NCBI GenBank assembly: GCA_963169595.1
Contig: CAUJFM010000101.1
Coordinates: forward strand, 1-9,362
DNA: 9,362 bases
Reading direction: 5' to 3'
From: Bacteroidota bacterium
Lineage (GTDB): Bacteria > Bacteroidota > Bacteroidia > Flavobacteriales_F > PHOS-HE28
The translations under genes and the position numbers were made by a program. Under the pieces are notes generated by a model. That model had not been told where the DNA came from. It saw nothing but the letters and a program-made list of their open reading frames with translations, and made no database searches. This document shows positions 1 to 5,974 of the stretch, piece by piece; within the stretch, counting starts at the first letter, position 1, and each line of letters starts with the position of its first letter.

Positions 1-1
1 C

Positions 2-508
2 CCCATGGTGTTGGAGGGACAGTTGAAGCTGCTGCGCGAAGGACCGGACGGCGATGAGATGCTGCTCTACTTCGTGGGGCCCGGCGAGACCTGTGCCATG
101 AGCCTCACCTGTTGCACGAGCGATGCCCGCAGCACCATCCGCGTGGTGGCCGAGGAGGACACCCTGCTGCTGGCCGTGCCGGCGCGCTTCATGGACCAAT
201 GGACGGAGGAGTTCAGGTCGTGGAAGAGCTTTGTGATGCTGAGCTACCAGCGACGGTTCGAGGAATTGCTGCAGACCATTGACGGTATCGCTTTCCAGAA
301 GCTCGATGCCCGCATCTTGGACCTGCTGCGGGAGCGGGCACGCATGCACGGCAGCCCGATCATCACCACCACGCACCAGGAGATCGCGCAGGAGCTGCAT
401 TCCTCCCGCGAGGTGATCTCCCGCCTGCTCAAGCGGATGGAGCGTGAAGGCCTGGTGAAACTGGGCCGGCAGCGCGTGGAGCTGGTGGCACCGAAGCGCT
501 CCGTGTGA
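2..508 (+). CDS. Crp/Fnr family transcriptional regulator (5' partial)
   Basis: This encodes a DNA-binding regulator of the Crp/Fnr family. The frame is open to the left edge, and the protein begins inside the cyclic-nucleotide-binding-like beta-roll (P-M-V-L-E-G-x-L-K), so roughly 40-60 N-terminal residues are missing and the ATG at 5 is probably internal. Numbered from that ATG, residues 1-65 are the rest of the sensor roll, 70-105 the dimerisation helix and 115-165 a winged helix-turn-helix. The recognition helix contains R135-E136-x-x-S139-R140. The R-E-x-x-x-R pattern matches the residues E. coli CRP uses to read TGTGA, while the serine is as in FNR. Three cysteines (C30, C36, C37) sit in the sensor domain where CRP has its cAMP pocket, and I see no clear cAMP-binding signature, so the ligand is unknown. 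The gene lies 60 bases before a rhodanese-rhodanese-thioredoxin cluster and probably controls it. Family assignment is firm; effector and targets are inferred. Confidence 0.93.
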   Translation, partial: PMVLEGQLKLLREGPDGDEMLLYFVGPGETCAMSLTCCTSDARSTIRVVAEEDTLLLAVPARFMDQWTEEFRSWKSFVMLSYQRRFEELLQTIDGIAFQKLDARILDLLRERARMHGSPIITTTHQEIAQELHSSREVISRLLKRMEREGLVKLGRQRVELVAPKRSV

Positions 509-519
509 CCGGGATCACT
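504..519 (+). promoter_or_regulatory. CRP-like operator TGTGA-N6-TCACT
   Basis: This is a 16-base near-perfect palindrome of the CRP type, with half-sites TGTGA (504-508) and TCACT (515-519) around a six-base spacer. Only the last base departs from the E. coli consensus TGTGA-N6-TCACA. It includes the stop codon of the upstream Crp/Fnr gene. Its centre (511.5) is about 42 bases before the start expected from the -7 box at 542-549, the usual distance for an activator contacting RNA polymerase directly. The adjacent regulator carries matching specificity residues. One chance match in 9 kb is possible, so function is inferred from position and the protein match. Confidence 0.5.
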
Positions 520-541
520 GAAGGCGCTCTTGCGGACATCG

Positions 542-549
542 GACCTTTG
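542..549 (+). promoter_or_regulatory. Probable Bacteroidota -7 promoter box for the rhodanese-thioredoxin genes
   Basis: GACCTTTG followed by C matches the Bacteroidota -7 consensus TAnnTTTG at five of six fixed positions, and lies 19 bases before the rhodanese ATG. No good -33 TTG element is seen at the expected spacing, which would fit a promoter that needs the activator site at 504-519. The leader would be about 12-18 bases, and there is no Shine-Dalgarno sequence. Confidence 0.4.
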
Positions 550-568
550 CACCACGAACAACCAACCA

Positions 569-850
569 ATGGACCTCAGGAACCTTGTCAAGATGCCCGG
601 TGCCACGATCGTGGATGTGCGAAGCCCGATGGAATACATGGGCGGACATGTCGCCGGCTCGATCAACATCCCGTTGCAGGAGATCCCTACCCGCATGGAC
701 GAACTGCGCGGCCTTACCAAACCGCTGATCCTCTGCTGCGCCAGCGGCAACCGGAGCGGCCATGCGGCCCAATTCCTGCAACAGCACGGCCTGCAGGAAG
801 TGTATAACGGAGGCGGATGGATGCAGGTGAACGCGGCCTGCGCTGCCTGA
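569..850 (+). CDS. Single-domain rhodanese-like sulfurtransferase, cytoplasmic
   Basis: This is a 93-residue protein made of one rhodanese domain, which carries sulfane sulfur as a cysteine persulfide. The motifs run in family order: I-V-D-V-R-S-P-x-E-Y (14-23), G-H-V-A-G-S-I-N-I-P (26-35), and the active-site loop C57-A-S-G-N-R62, with C57 the likely persulfide cysteine. A second cysteine, C56, sits next to it. There is no signal peptide or membrane segment, so it should be cytoplasmic. The ATG at 569 is preferred to the upstream in-frame TTG at 530 because the domain begins just after it and the extra 13 residues look unstructured. It is followed at 28 bases by a second, exported rhodanese. 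The length is typical of stand-alone GlpE/PspE-sized proteins. The physiological sulfur donor and acceptor cannot be read from the sequence. Confidence 0.92.
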   Translation: MDLRNLVKMPGATIVDVRSPMEYMGGHVAGSINIPLQEIPTRMDELRGLTKPLILCCASGNRSGHAAQFLQQHGLQEVYNGGGWMQVNAACAA

Positions 851-878
851 TGGAACACCACGACCAACGATCCCCATC

Positions 879-1316
879 ATGAACCTGCAACGCACACACC
901 TTTTCAGCTTCGCGATCCTCGCGCTCACCGCATTGACGGCCTGCTCCCAGGGTGGCACCCAGGAGACGAAAGGCGGAACATCGACCGTTGCTGCCGCACA
1001 AGCGCCCGAGACCTTGGATGCCAAGTCCTTCCAAGCGGCCATCGGCCAGGGCAAGGCCCTGCTCGTGGACGTTCGCACTCCGGCCGAGTACGCCAGCGGA
1101 CACCTCGAAGGCAGCCTCAACGTGGATTGGACCGGTACCAACTACGAGGCTGAGTTCGCCAAGCTGCCCAAGGACCAGCCGCTGCTGCTCTACTGCCGCT
1201 CGGGTGGTCGCAGTGGTCAGGCCTTGGAATACCTCAAGTCGAAGGGCTATCAGGTGCAGCACCTGGACGGTGGCATCGGCGCGTGGATGAATGCCGGCCT
1301 GCCCGTCACCAAATAG
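879..1316 (+). CDS. Rhodanese-domain lipoprotein
   Basis: This is a 145-residue exported rhodanese. Residues 1-21 are a lipoprotein signal peptide ending in the lipobox L-T-A-C22, so C22 should be lipidated and the protein membrane-anchored on the periplasmic side. Residues 23-45 are a flexible Gly/Thr/Ala-rich linker. Residues 46-145 are the rhodanese domain, with V-D-V-R-T-P-A-E-Y (63-71), G-H-L-E-G-S-L-N (74-81), the active loop C106-R-S-G-G-R111-S, and the closing D-G-G-I-x-A-W (130-136). All key residues are present, so it should be active as a sulfurtransferase or persulfide carrier. It sits between a cytoplasmic rhodanese and a thioredoxin, seven bases upstream of the latter, so the three are probably co-transcribed. 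This places one rhodanese on each side of the inner membrane. The substrate is unknown. Confidence 0.93.
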   Translation: MNLQRTHLFSFAILALTALTACSQGGTQETKGGTSTVAAAQAPETLDAKSFQAAIGQGKALLVDVRTPAEYASGHLEGSLNVDWTGTNYEAEFAKLPKDQPLLLYCRSGGRSGQALEYLKSKGYQVQHLDGGIGAWMNAGLPVTK

Positions 1317-1323
1317 AACCGTC

Positions 1324-1626
1324 ATGGCGAACAGCTTCCAGGAACTCATCAACGGCGATAAGCCCGTGCTGGTCGACTTCTATGCCGACTGGTGCGGACC
1401 CTGCCGGTATCAATCACCGATCATCAAGCAGGTGGCCGACGAAGTGGGCGAGCTTGCCCGGGTGATCAAGGTGGACGTGGACCGGAACCCAGCGGCGGCC
1501 CAGCAGTTCGGCATCCGCGGCATCCCGGCGCTGCTCATCTTCCGCAAAGGCCAGGTGATCTGGCGCGCCAGTGGCGTGCGGCAGGCCGATGAGCTGGTGG
1601 CCCAGTTGAAGGCGGCCGCAGCCTGA
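1324..1626 (+). CDS. Thioredoxin
   Basis: This is a 100-residue thioredoxin-fold protein with the classic W23-C24-G-P-C27 redox site and the cis-proline P68 (G-I-P) opposite it. The D-F-Y-A-D-W strand (18-23) and the V-D-V-D segment (50-53) are as in bacterial TrxA. There is no signal peptide, so it is a cytoplasmic dithiol reductase. The ATG at 1324 is chosen because it gives the normal thioredoxin N-terminus and lies just after the stop of the preceding gene; the ATG at 1291 would overlap that gene and add 11 unrelated residues. It is the last gene before a strong terminator. Next to two rhodaneses it may reduce their persulfides or their products, which is inference. It may not be the cell's main thioredoxin, so I give no gene symbol. 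Confidence 0.95.
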   Translation: MANSFQELINGDKPVLVDFYADWCGPCRYQSPIIKQVADEVGELARVIKVDVDRNPAAAQQFGIRGIPALLIFRKGQVIWRASGVRQADELVAQLKAAAA

Positions 1627-1643
1627 TCGCACCATACCGAATG

Positions 1644-1674
1644 AAAAGCCCCGGTCAAGAGACCGGGGCTTTTT
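1644..1674. terminator. Strong intrinsic terminator, probably bidirectional
   Basis: A perfect 13-base inverted repeat (1644-1656 with 1661-1673) has a GC-rich core and a four-base AAGA loop. It starts with A's and ends in TTTTT, so it can terminate transcription in both directions. It lies 18 bases after the thioredoxin stop codon and 23 bases beyond the stop of the convergent beta-barrel gene on the - strand. A second six-base inverted repeat (GGTCCC 1679-1684, GGGACC 1692-1697) overlaps that gene's stop codon. Confidence 0.93.
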
Positions 1675-1696
1675 GCGTGGTCCCTTAAGCGGGGAC

Positions 1697-2296
1697 CTAG
1701 TCGTCGTTGCCGATGTTCAGACCGAGCGTGAGGCCATAGGTGATGTACCGGCTGTCGAGCTCGCTCAGCACGATCACGTCGCTGTCGAAGACGCGGCTCA
1801 TTCCGAAGCTCACGCTGGGCTCCAGGGTCACGAGGCCCATGTCGAAGCCCAGCGCCGCATCGATGTTGAAGGACCCGTTGCGGAAATCACCCTTGGACAG
1901 GTCGAAGCCATCGCTGGTGGTCACCCCGAGCAGGACGTCGTAGGTGGGACCCACCGCGAAGCGCAGGTCGAACTGGTAGCTGTCCACGATCCGGTAACCC
2001 AGCAGGGCCTTCAGGCGGAAGTTGGTGCGGGCCACGCCCTCCTCGAAGCGGATGGTGTCGCCGCTGCTCCACACCGTGCGGTTGCGGGTGAAGAACGCAC
2101 CGGGCTGCACGTAGAAGCGATCGCCGATGCGGAGGTCGGCACCGAACATCCAACCCGCGGCACCCGTGAACTCGATATCCGGGGGAGGAGCGGTGATGTT
2201 CTGGTAGGTGAGACCGATCTGGGGGTTCACCTGGAACTGGGCTTGCGCTGCGCCGATGCTGCCACCGACCATCAGCAGAAAAAGGAACTTCTTCAT
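1697..2296 (-). CDS. Outer-membrane beta-barrel protein, PorT-like small barrel type
   Basis: This 199-residue protein has a clear signal peptide (K-K, a hydrophobic stretch 4-16, cleavage after A-Q-A near residue 19). The mature part is a run of short alternating amphipathic strands separated by turns, such as F-Q-V-N-P-Q-I-G-L-T-Y, F-Y-V-Q-P-G-A-F-F, L-K-A-L-L-G-Y-R and L-T-L-G-L-N-I. This pattern is typical of the small Bacteroidota outer-membrane barrels grouped as outer membrane beta-barrel domain or PorT-family proteins, and the length fits an eight-stranded barrel. It has no enzyme motif and its specific role is unknown. PorT itself is a T9SS component, but fold similarity does not prove that role here. 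The gene is divergent from the secreted hydrolase, with 120 bases between the two starts, and converges on the thioredoxin operon. Confidence 0.82.
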   Translation of the reverse strand: MKKFLFLLMVGGSIGAAQAQFQVNPQIGLTYQNITAPPPDIEFTGAAGWMFGADLRIGDRFYVQPGAFFTRNRTVWSSGDTIRFEEGVARTNFRLKALLGYRIVDSYQFDLRFAVGPTYDVLLGVTTSDGFDLSKGDFRNGSFNIDAALGFDMGLVTLEPSVSFGMSRVFDSDVIVLSELDSRYITYGLTLGLNIGNDD

Positions 2297-2416
2297 GGTT
2301 CTGGGTCCTTGTTGACAGGCCTATGGGCCAATGTCGTGCCAAGATCGGAAAGGTCCGCAAATACCATTGGCCCTCCGTACTTTACGTGCCCATTCACCCC
2401 TCATCAGATCACCTGC

Positions 2417-3637
2417 ATGGCACTTCGTTACGCGCTTACGTTCGTCTCCGGCATCAGCATCGCCCTTGGCGCCTTCGCCCAGGATTGCGGCGGTGGTCGT
2501 TACACCACGCCCTTATTCCCGGATGTCACGGTGACCACCGGTGTCGCCTTCGGCAGCAATACAGGCGTTTCCGGGGCTCCGCAGACCCTGCTCATGGACA
2601 TCTACGAGCCCGCCGGTGACGTGCTGGAGGACAGGCCCGTGGTGCTGGCCGCCTTCGGGGGCTCCTTCGTGACGGGTTCCCGCGCTGACATGGCCGGCCT
2701 GTGCACCGAGCTGGCCCGCCGCGGCTATGTGGCCATCGCGCCCGACTACCGCATCGGTTTCTTCCTGCCCAATGAACTGAGCACCATCCAAGCGGTGATG
2801 CGCGGCTCGCACGACATGAAGGCCTGTGTGCGCTTCCTTCGCCGCAGCGTGGCCGAACAGGGCAACCCGTACCGCATCGATCCAGACCGCATCGTAGTGG
2901 GCGGGGTCTCGGCCGGGGCCATCAGCGCCATCCATGCCACCTACCTCAATGAGGATGAGGAGATCCCCGCCATCCTGGCCTCGCAGAGCGTGGCCCTGGG
3001 CGGTGCCGAAGGGAACAGTGGCAACCCGGGCTTCTCCAGCGAGGTGCTCGCCTGCTACAGCTTCAGCGGGGCCATCGGCGATACGAGCTGGGTGGTGGCC
3101 AACGATCGTCCGCTGTGCAGCGTGCATGAAGTGGGGGACGAAGTGGTGCCGTACAACACGCAGGAGGTCTCGGTCTTTGGCATCGCCACAGGCCTCATCG
3201 CCTCGGGCAGCAACGACCTGCACATCCGCCTGCAGCATCTGGACGTGCCCAACTGCTTCCTCAGCTACCCGGGCAATGGCCATGTGGGGTACATCTCCAG
3301 CGATCCGGCAGGCTCCCTGGGCTTCGTGTTCGACTTCCTGGCCGACAAGGTCTGCGGCGGGAACACCAGCTGCGGAACGCTTTATGCCTCGGTGGCCGAG
3401 CGCGAGCTGGAGCGCCTGGTGGTGACCCCGAACCCCACGGCCGGCATCGTGTCCTTCGACCTGGAAGGTCCCTCCGTGGTGCGCGTGATGGATGCCAGCG
3501 GCCGCCTGGTGCTGGAACAGCGGGTGCAGGGCGGCCGGTCCACCCTGGACCTCGGCACCCTGCCCGATGGCTTCTACCACCTGCGGATCGAAGGCGCACA
3601 ATTCCGTGTGGCCCAGCTGGTGAAGTCCGCTCAGTAA
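2417..3637 (+). CDS. Secreted alpha/beta hydrolase (esterase-like) with T9SS sorting domain
   Basis: This is a 406-residue exported hydrolase. Residues 1-21 form a signal peptide (cleavage after A-F-A). Residues 50-315 are an alpha/beta-hydrolase domain of the carboxylesterase/BD-FAE kind. It has an oxyanion segment F80-G-G-S-F, the nucleophile elbow G163-V-S165-A-G167, a probable acid D241 in G-D-E-V-V-P-Y, and H289 in G-N-G-H-V-G-Y, giving a plausible Ser-Asp-His triad. Residues 333-406 are a T9SS type A sorting domain starting V-T-P-N-P-T-A-G, so the enzyme should cross the outer membrane by the type IX system. The ATG at 2417 is chosen because the signal peptide begins there; the longer open frame back to 1673 is antisense to the barrel gene. 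A weak -7-like box (TACTTTAC, 2378-2385) follows a TTG at 2367. The substrate is unknown: an ester, acyl or acetyl-polysaccharide bond are all possible. Confidence 0.88.
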   Translation: MALRYALTFVSGISIALGAFAQDCGGGRYTTPLFPDVTVTTGVAFGSNTGVSGAPQTLLMDIYEPAGDVLEDRPVVLAAFGGSFVTGSRADMAGLCTELARRGYVAIAPDYRIGFFLPNELSTIQAVMRGSHDMKACVRFLRRSVAEQGNPYRIDPDRIVVGGVSAGAISAIHATYLNEDEEIPAILASQSVALGGAEGNSGNPGFSSEVLACYSFSGAIGDTSWVVANDRPLCSVHEVGDEVVPYNTQEVSVFGIATGLIASGSNDLHIRLQHLDVPNCFLSYPGNGHVGYISSDPAGSLGFVFDFLADKVCGGNTSCGTLYASVAERELERLVVTPNPTAGIVSFDLEGPSVVRVMDASGRLVLEQRVQGGRSTLDLGTLPDGFYHLRIEGAQFRVAQLVKSAQ

Positions 3638-3653
3638 CAGCGGGGCTAGCGGG

Positions 3654-4934
3654 ATGCGTGTGGTCGTGATCGGTGGTGGTGCCGCGGGGTTCTTCGCGGC
3701 GCTCAGTGTAGTGGAACATCATCCCCGGGCCACCGTGGTCCTGCTGGAGAAGAGCGACAAACTGCTGAGCAAGGTGCGGATCAGCGGGGGAGGGCGGTGC
3801 AACGTCACCCACGCCTGCTTCGAACCGCGCAAGCTGGCCGGTCATTACCCGCGCGGCGAGCGCTTCCTGCGCAAGGCCTTCGAGCGGTTCCAGGCACGCC
3901 ACACGGTGGAGTGGTTCGCCGACCGTGGCGTGCAGCTCAAGGCCGAAGCGGATGGCCGCATGTTCCCGATCACGGACGATTCAGCCACCATCGTGGACTG
4001 CCTCACCGAGGCCGCGCGTCATGGCGGTGTGGAGATACGTCTGCGGACCGGTGTGCGCCGCATCCATCCCGGCCAGCACGGCAAGGGGTTCCGGATCGCC
4101 CTGGAGGATGGGAGCACGATCACCGCCGATCGGGTCATCATCACCACGGGCGGTCATCCCAAGCCGACCGGTTATGACCTGCTGTCCGACACCGGGCACA
4201 CCCTCGTTCCGCCGGTGCCCTCGCTATTCACCTTCAACATGCCGGAGGAGCCCATCAAGGAGCTGATGGGCGTGACGGTGCCTGCCGTCACCGCCTCCAT
4301 TGCCGGCAGCAAGCTCAGCAGCACCGGACCCTTGTTGATCACCCATTGGGGCATGAGCGGGCCGGCCATCCTGCGCCTCAGCGCGTGGGGTGCGCGGGAG
4401 ATCGCCGCGATGAACTACACCTTCACCCTGCGCGTGGACTGGACGAACGGCCTGGGTGAGCAGGTGCTGCGCGAACGCATCGAGGCGTTCCGTGCCGAAC
4501 ATCCGAAGAAGCACCTCGCGAACCTGTGTCCGGTGGAACTGCCGAACCGGTTCTGGCTGTACCTGTTGGACCGCTTGGAGCTGCCATCCACGAAGCTCTG
4601 GGAAGAACTCGGCCGCCGCGACCGCGACCGCCTGATCGATGCATTGACCAATGCCCGCTATGCCGTGCGCGGCCGCACCACCTTCAAGGAGGAGTTCGTC
4701 ACCGCCGGGGGCGTTGCACTGGATGAAGTGGACCCCGCCAGCCTGCAGAGCCGACTGGTGCCCGGCCTCTACTTCGCGGGCGAGGTGCTGGACATTGACG
4801 GCATCACCGGCGGTTTCAACTTCCAGGCAGCCTGGACCACCGGTCACATCGCCGGCCGGCTCCTGACCTCACCGCACCACGCGCAGGGTGGACCGGATGC
4901 CGCTGCCCTGCAGGGTGACCAGGTAAAGCCCTGA
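3654..4934 (+). CDS. HI0933/BaiN-like FAD-dependent oxidoreductase
   Basis: This 426-residue flavoprotein belongs to the HI0933 (YhiN/BaiN-like) family of NAD(P)/FAD-dependent oxidoreductases. The N-terminal dinucleotide fold shows G7-G-G-A-A-G12 and E32 at the end of the second strand, for binding the FAD ribose. The family signature S-G-G-G-R-C-N-V-T is at 44-52, and the C-terminal FAD motif G-L-Y-F-A-G-E-V-L-D-x-D-G-I-T-G-G-F-N is at 371-389. The family includes BaiN from bile-acid 7-dehydroxylation, but most members have no proven substrate, so none is assigned. It starts 16 bases after the hydrolase with no terminator between, so the two may be co-transcribed. The family normally ends soon after A-W-T-T-G-x-I-A-G, and the last ~22 residues here are an unusual tail encoded opposite the nuclease gene's 3' end. 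Confidence 0.92.
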   Translation: MRVVVIGGGAAGFFAALSVVEHHPRATVVLLEKSDKLLSKVRISGGGRCNVTHACFEPRKLAGHYPRGERFLRKAFERFQARHTVEWFADRGVQLKAEADGRMFPITDDSATIVDCLTEAARHGGVEIRLRTGVRRIHPGQHGKGFRIALEDGSTITADRVIITTGGHPKPTGYDLLSDTGHTLVPPVPSLFTFNMPEEPIKELMGVTVPAVTASIAGSKLSSTGPLLITHWGMSGPAILRLSAWGAREIAAMNYTFTLRVDWTNGLGEQVLRERIEAFRAEHPKKHLANLCPVELPNRFWLYLLDRLELPSTKLWEELGRRDRDRLIDALTNARYAVRGRTTFKEEFVTAGGVALDEVDPASLQSRLVPGLYFAGEVLDIDGITGGFNFQAAWTTGHIAGRLLTSPHHAQGGPDAAALQGDQVKP

Positions 4935-5900
4935 TCCTTCCGGCAGCGGCAGGCCCCCCACATCGCCGCGCACGGTCCAGGTGCCCACGGTGCGTCCGGT
5001 GGCATCGGTCATCGTCAGCGTGTAAGCTTCACCAGCCAAGGTGTTGCGCAGGTGCAGGCGTTCGCCATCCCACCACAGCCCGGCCAGGTAGGCGGTCCGT
5101 TCCGTCAGGCCGGCCGTGGGTCCCCAGATCGCCGTGACCCACTCGGGGTGGTCGATGTACGGATTGCGGTTGTCCTGGATGCCGAACACCGCGTTGTTCC
5201 GATCGACCTCCTTGGGGCTCACGGGATCCTGCAGGTGCCATTCCACCAGCATGGCCTCGGCCCAGGGCAGGAACTCACCATCGGCCATCATGGGGCAGGG
5301 CCAGTTGCCCAGGTCGGGCAGGTAGCGCGTCAGCATGTAGAAGTAGCCGCGCGCCAGGTCGCCCTTGTACGCGTCGATGGGTTCGAACACGGTGCCCGAG
5401 CAGCCTGGATACGCACAGGGACCTAGCTTGCCGCCGTTCTGGCTGGTCCATGTGGGCGCGTTCACCTCGCCATAGGGCCAGTTGGCGCGCTTCTGGTTCA
5501 CCCACGCATCGGTGGGGTAGAGGTGGAACAGGTCGGTGCCCATCGGTGCCGCACTGTTGAACCAGCTCTGGGGGAAGGAATGCTCCCGGTTGAAGCAATC
5601 GCCCTCACCATCGTAGGTGCCACATTGGTCCACCACGAACTGGTACACGTAGGGCGGCGTGCCTCCGGGCACATCGCTGTACATGTCCCACACGGTGTTG
5701 TCCGGCTTGCGGTCGGTCTCGTAGTAGGCCTCCCACAGCATGCTGTTGGTGATCACCGTGTGGCCGTTGATGATCCCGTACAAGGCCTGGCGAAGGGCCT
5801 CACCGCTGAGTCCGGCAGCCGGGTCGTAATAACCGGCCGGTGGTTGCGCCAAGGCGAACGAAGGGAGCAGCACGAAGAGCGCGGAGAGGCGGGGATGCAT
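4869..5900 (-). CDS. Secreted endonuclease I family nuclease
   Basis: This 343-residue secreted nuclease resembles endonuclease I (EndA/Vvn; beta-beta-alpha-metal fold), which cuts DNA or RNA without sequence specificity using one divalent metal. Residues 1-18 are a signal peptide (cleavage after A-L-A). The core at about 30-260 contains R105-E106-H107-S-F-P-Q-S-W, where H107 is the likely general base and E106 a metal ligand. It also contains H-L-Y-P-T-D-A-W-V-N135-Q-K-R-A-N140, with N135 a likely metal ligand, then K-G-D-x-A-R-G-Y-F-Y-M and N-R-N-P-Y-I-D-H-P-E-W. Cysteine pairs (C93/C102 and C162/C166) could form disulfides outside the cell. Residues 275-343 resemble the back half of a T9SS sorting domain but lack the P-N-P start. 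A scavenging role for DNA-derived nutrients or in biofilm turnover is inference. The 3' end overlaps the convergent flavoprotein gene by 66 bases. Confidence 0.92.
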   Translation of the reverse strand: MHPRLSALFVLLPSFALAQPPAGYYDPAAGLSGEALRQALYGIINGHTVITNSMLWEAYYETDRKPDNTVWDMYSDVPGGTPPYVYQFVVDQCGTYDGEGDCFNREHSFPQSWFNSAAPMGTDLFHLYPTDAWVNQKRANWPYGEVNAPTWTSQNGGKLGPCAYPGCSGTVFEPIDAYKGDLARGYFYMLTRYLPDLGNWPCPMMADGEFLPWAEAMLVEWHLQDPVSPKEVDRNNAVFGIQDNRNPYIDHPEWVTAIWGPTAGLTERTAYLAGLWWDGERLHLRNTLAGEAYTLTMTDATGRTVGTWTVRGDVGGLPLPEGSGLYLVTLQGSGIRSTLRVVR

Positions 5901-5904
5901 GCCT

Positions 5905-5912
5905 CAAAAGTA
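5905..5912 (-). promoter_or_regulatory. Bacteroidota -7 box (TACTTTTG) of the nuclease gene
   Basis: Read on the - strand this is TACTTTTG, an exact match to TAnnTTTG. Only four bases (AGGC) separate it from the ATG at 5900. In this phylum transcription usually begins a few bases after the box, so the start would fall at or next to the ATG. A possible -33 element (TTCG) lies about 16 bases upstream, within the terminator hairpin of the ribosomal operon. Confidence 0.6.
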
Positions 5913-5928
5913 GGGCGCGCAACAACGA

Positions 5929-5954
5929 CGAAGGGGACCCGAGGGTCCCCTTCG
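5929..5954 (-). terminator. Terminator hairpin after rplT
   Basis: A perfect 12-base inverted repeat (5929-5940 with 5943-5954) closes on a very short loop, so about 11 base pairs with a four-base loop are realistic. It lies 20 bases after the rplT stop codon. The following - strand sequence (TCGTCGTTGTTG) is only moderately T-rich, so termination may be incomplete and some transcripts may run into the nuclease gene on the same strand. Confidence 0.72.
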
Positions 5955-5974
5955 ATGCAGGCATGGAGGCGTGC

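Noticed and set aside
244..1352. Several overlapping - strand frames opposite the Crp/Fnr and rhodanese genes.
   Set aside because: All are antisense to genes with intact catalytic or DNA-binding motifs and resemble no known family.
2358..2363. TATTTG on the - strand as a promoter box for the beta-barrel gene.
   Set aside because: It lacks the two-base gap of TAnnTTTG and has no clear -33 partner. A promoter must exist in 2297-2416 but I cannot place it.
1673..2416. A long N-terminal extension of the hydrolase frame back to 1673.
   Set aside because: It is antisense to the complete beta-barrel gene, and a clean signal peptide begins at the ATG at 2417.
2513..3601. A 362-codon open frame on the - strand.
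   Set aside because: It is antisense to the secreted hydrolase, has no recognisable domain, and its Gly/His/Ala-rich composition is typical of a shadow frame.
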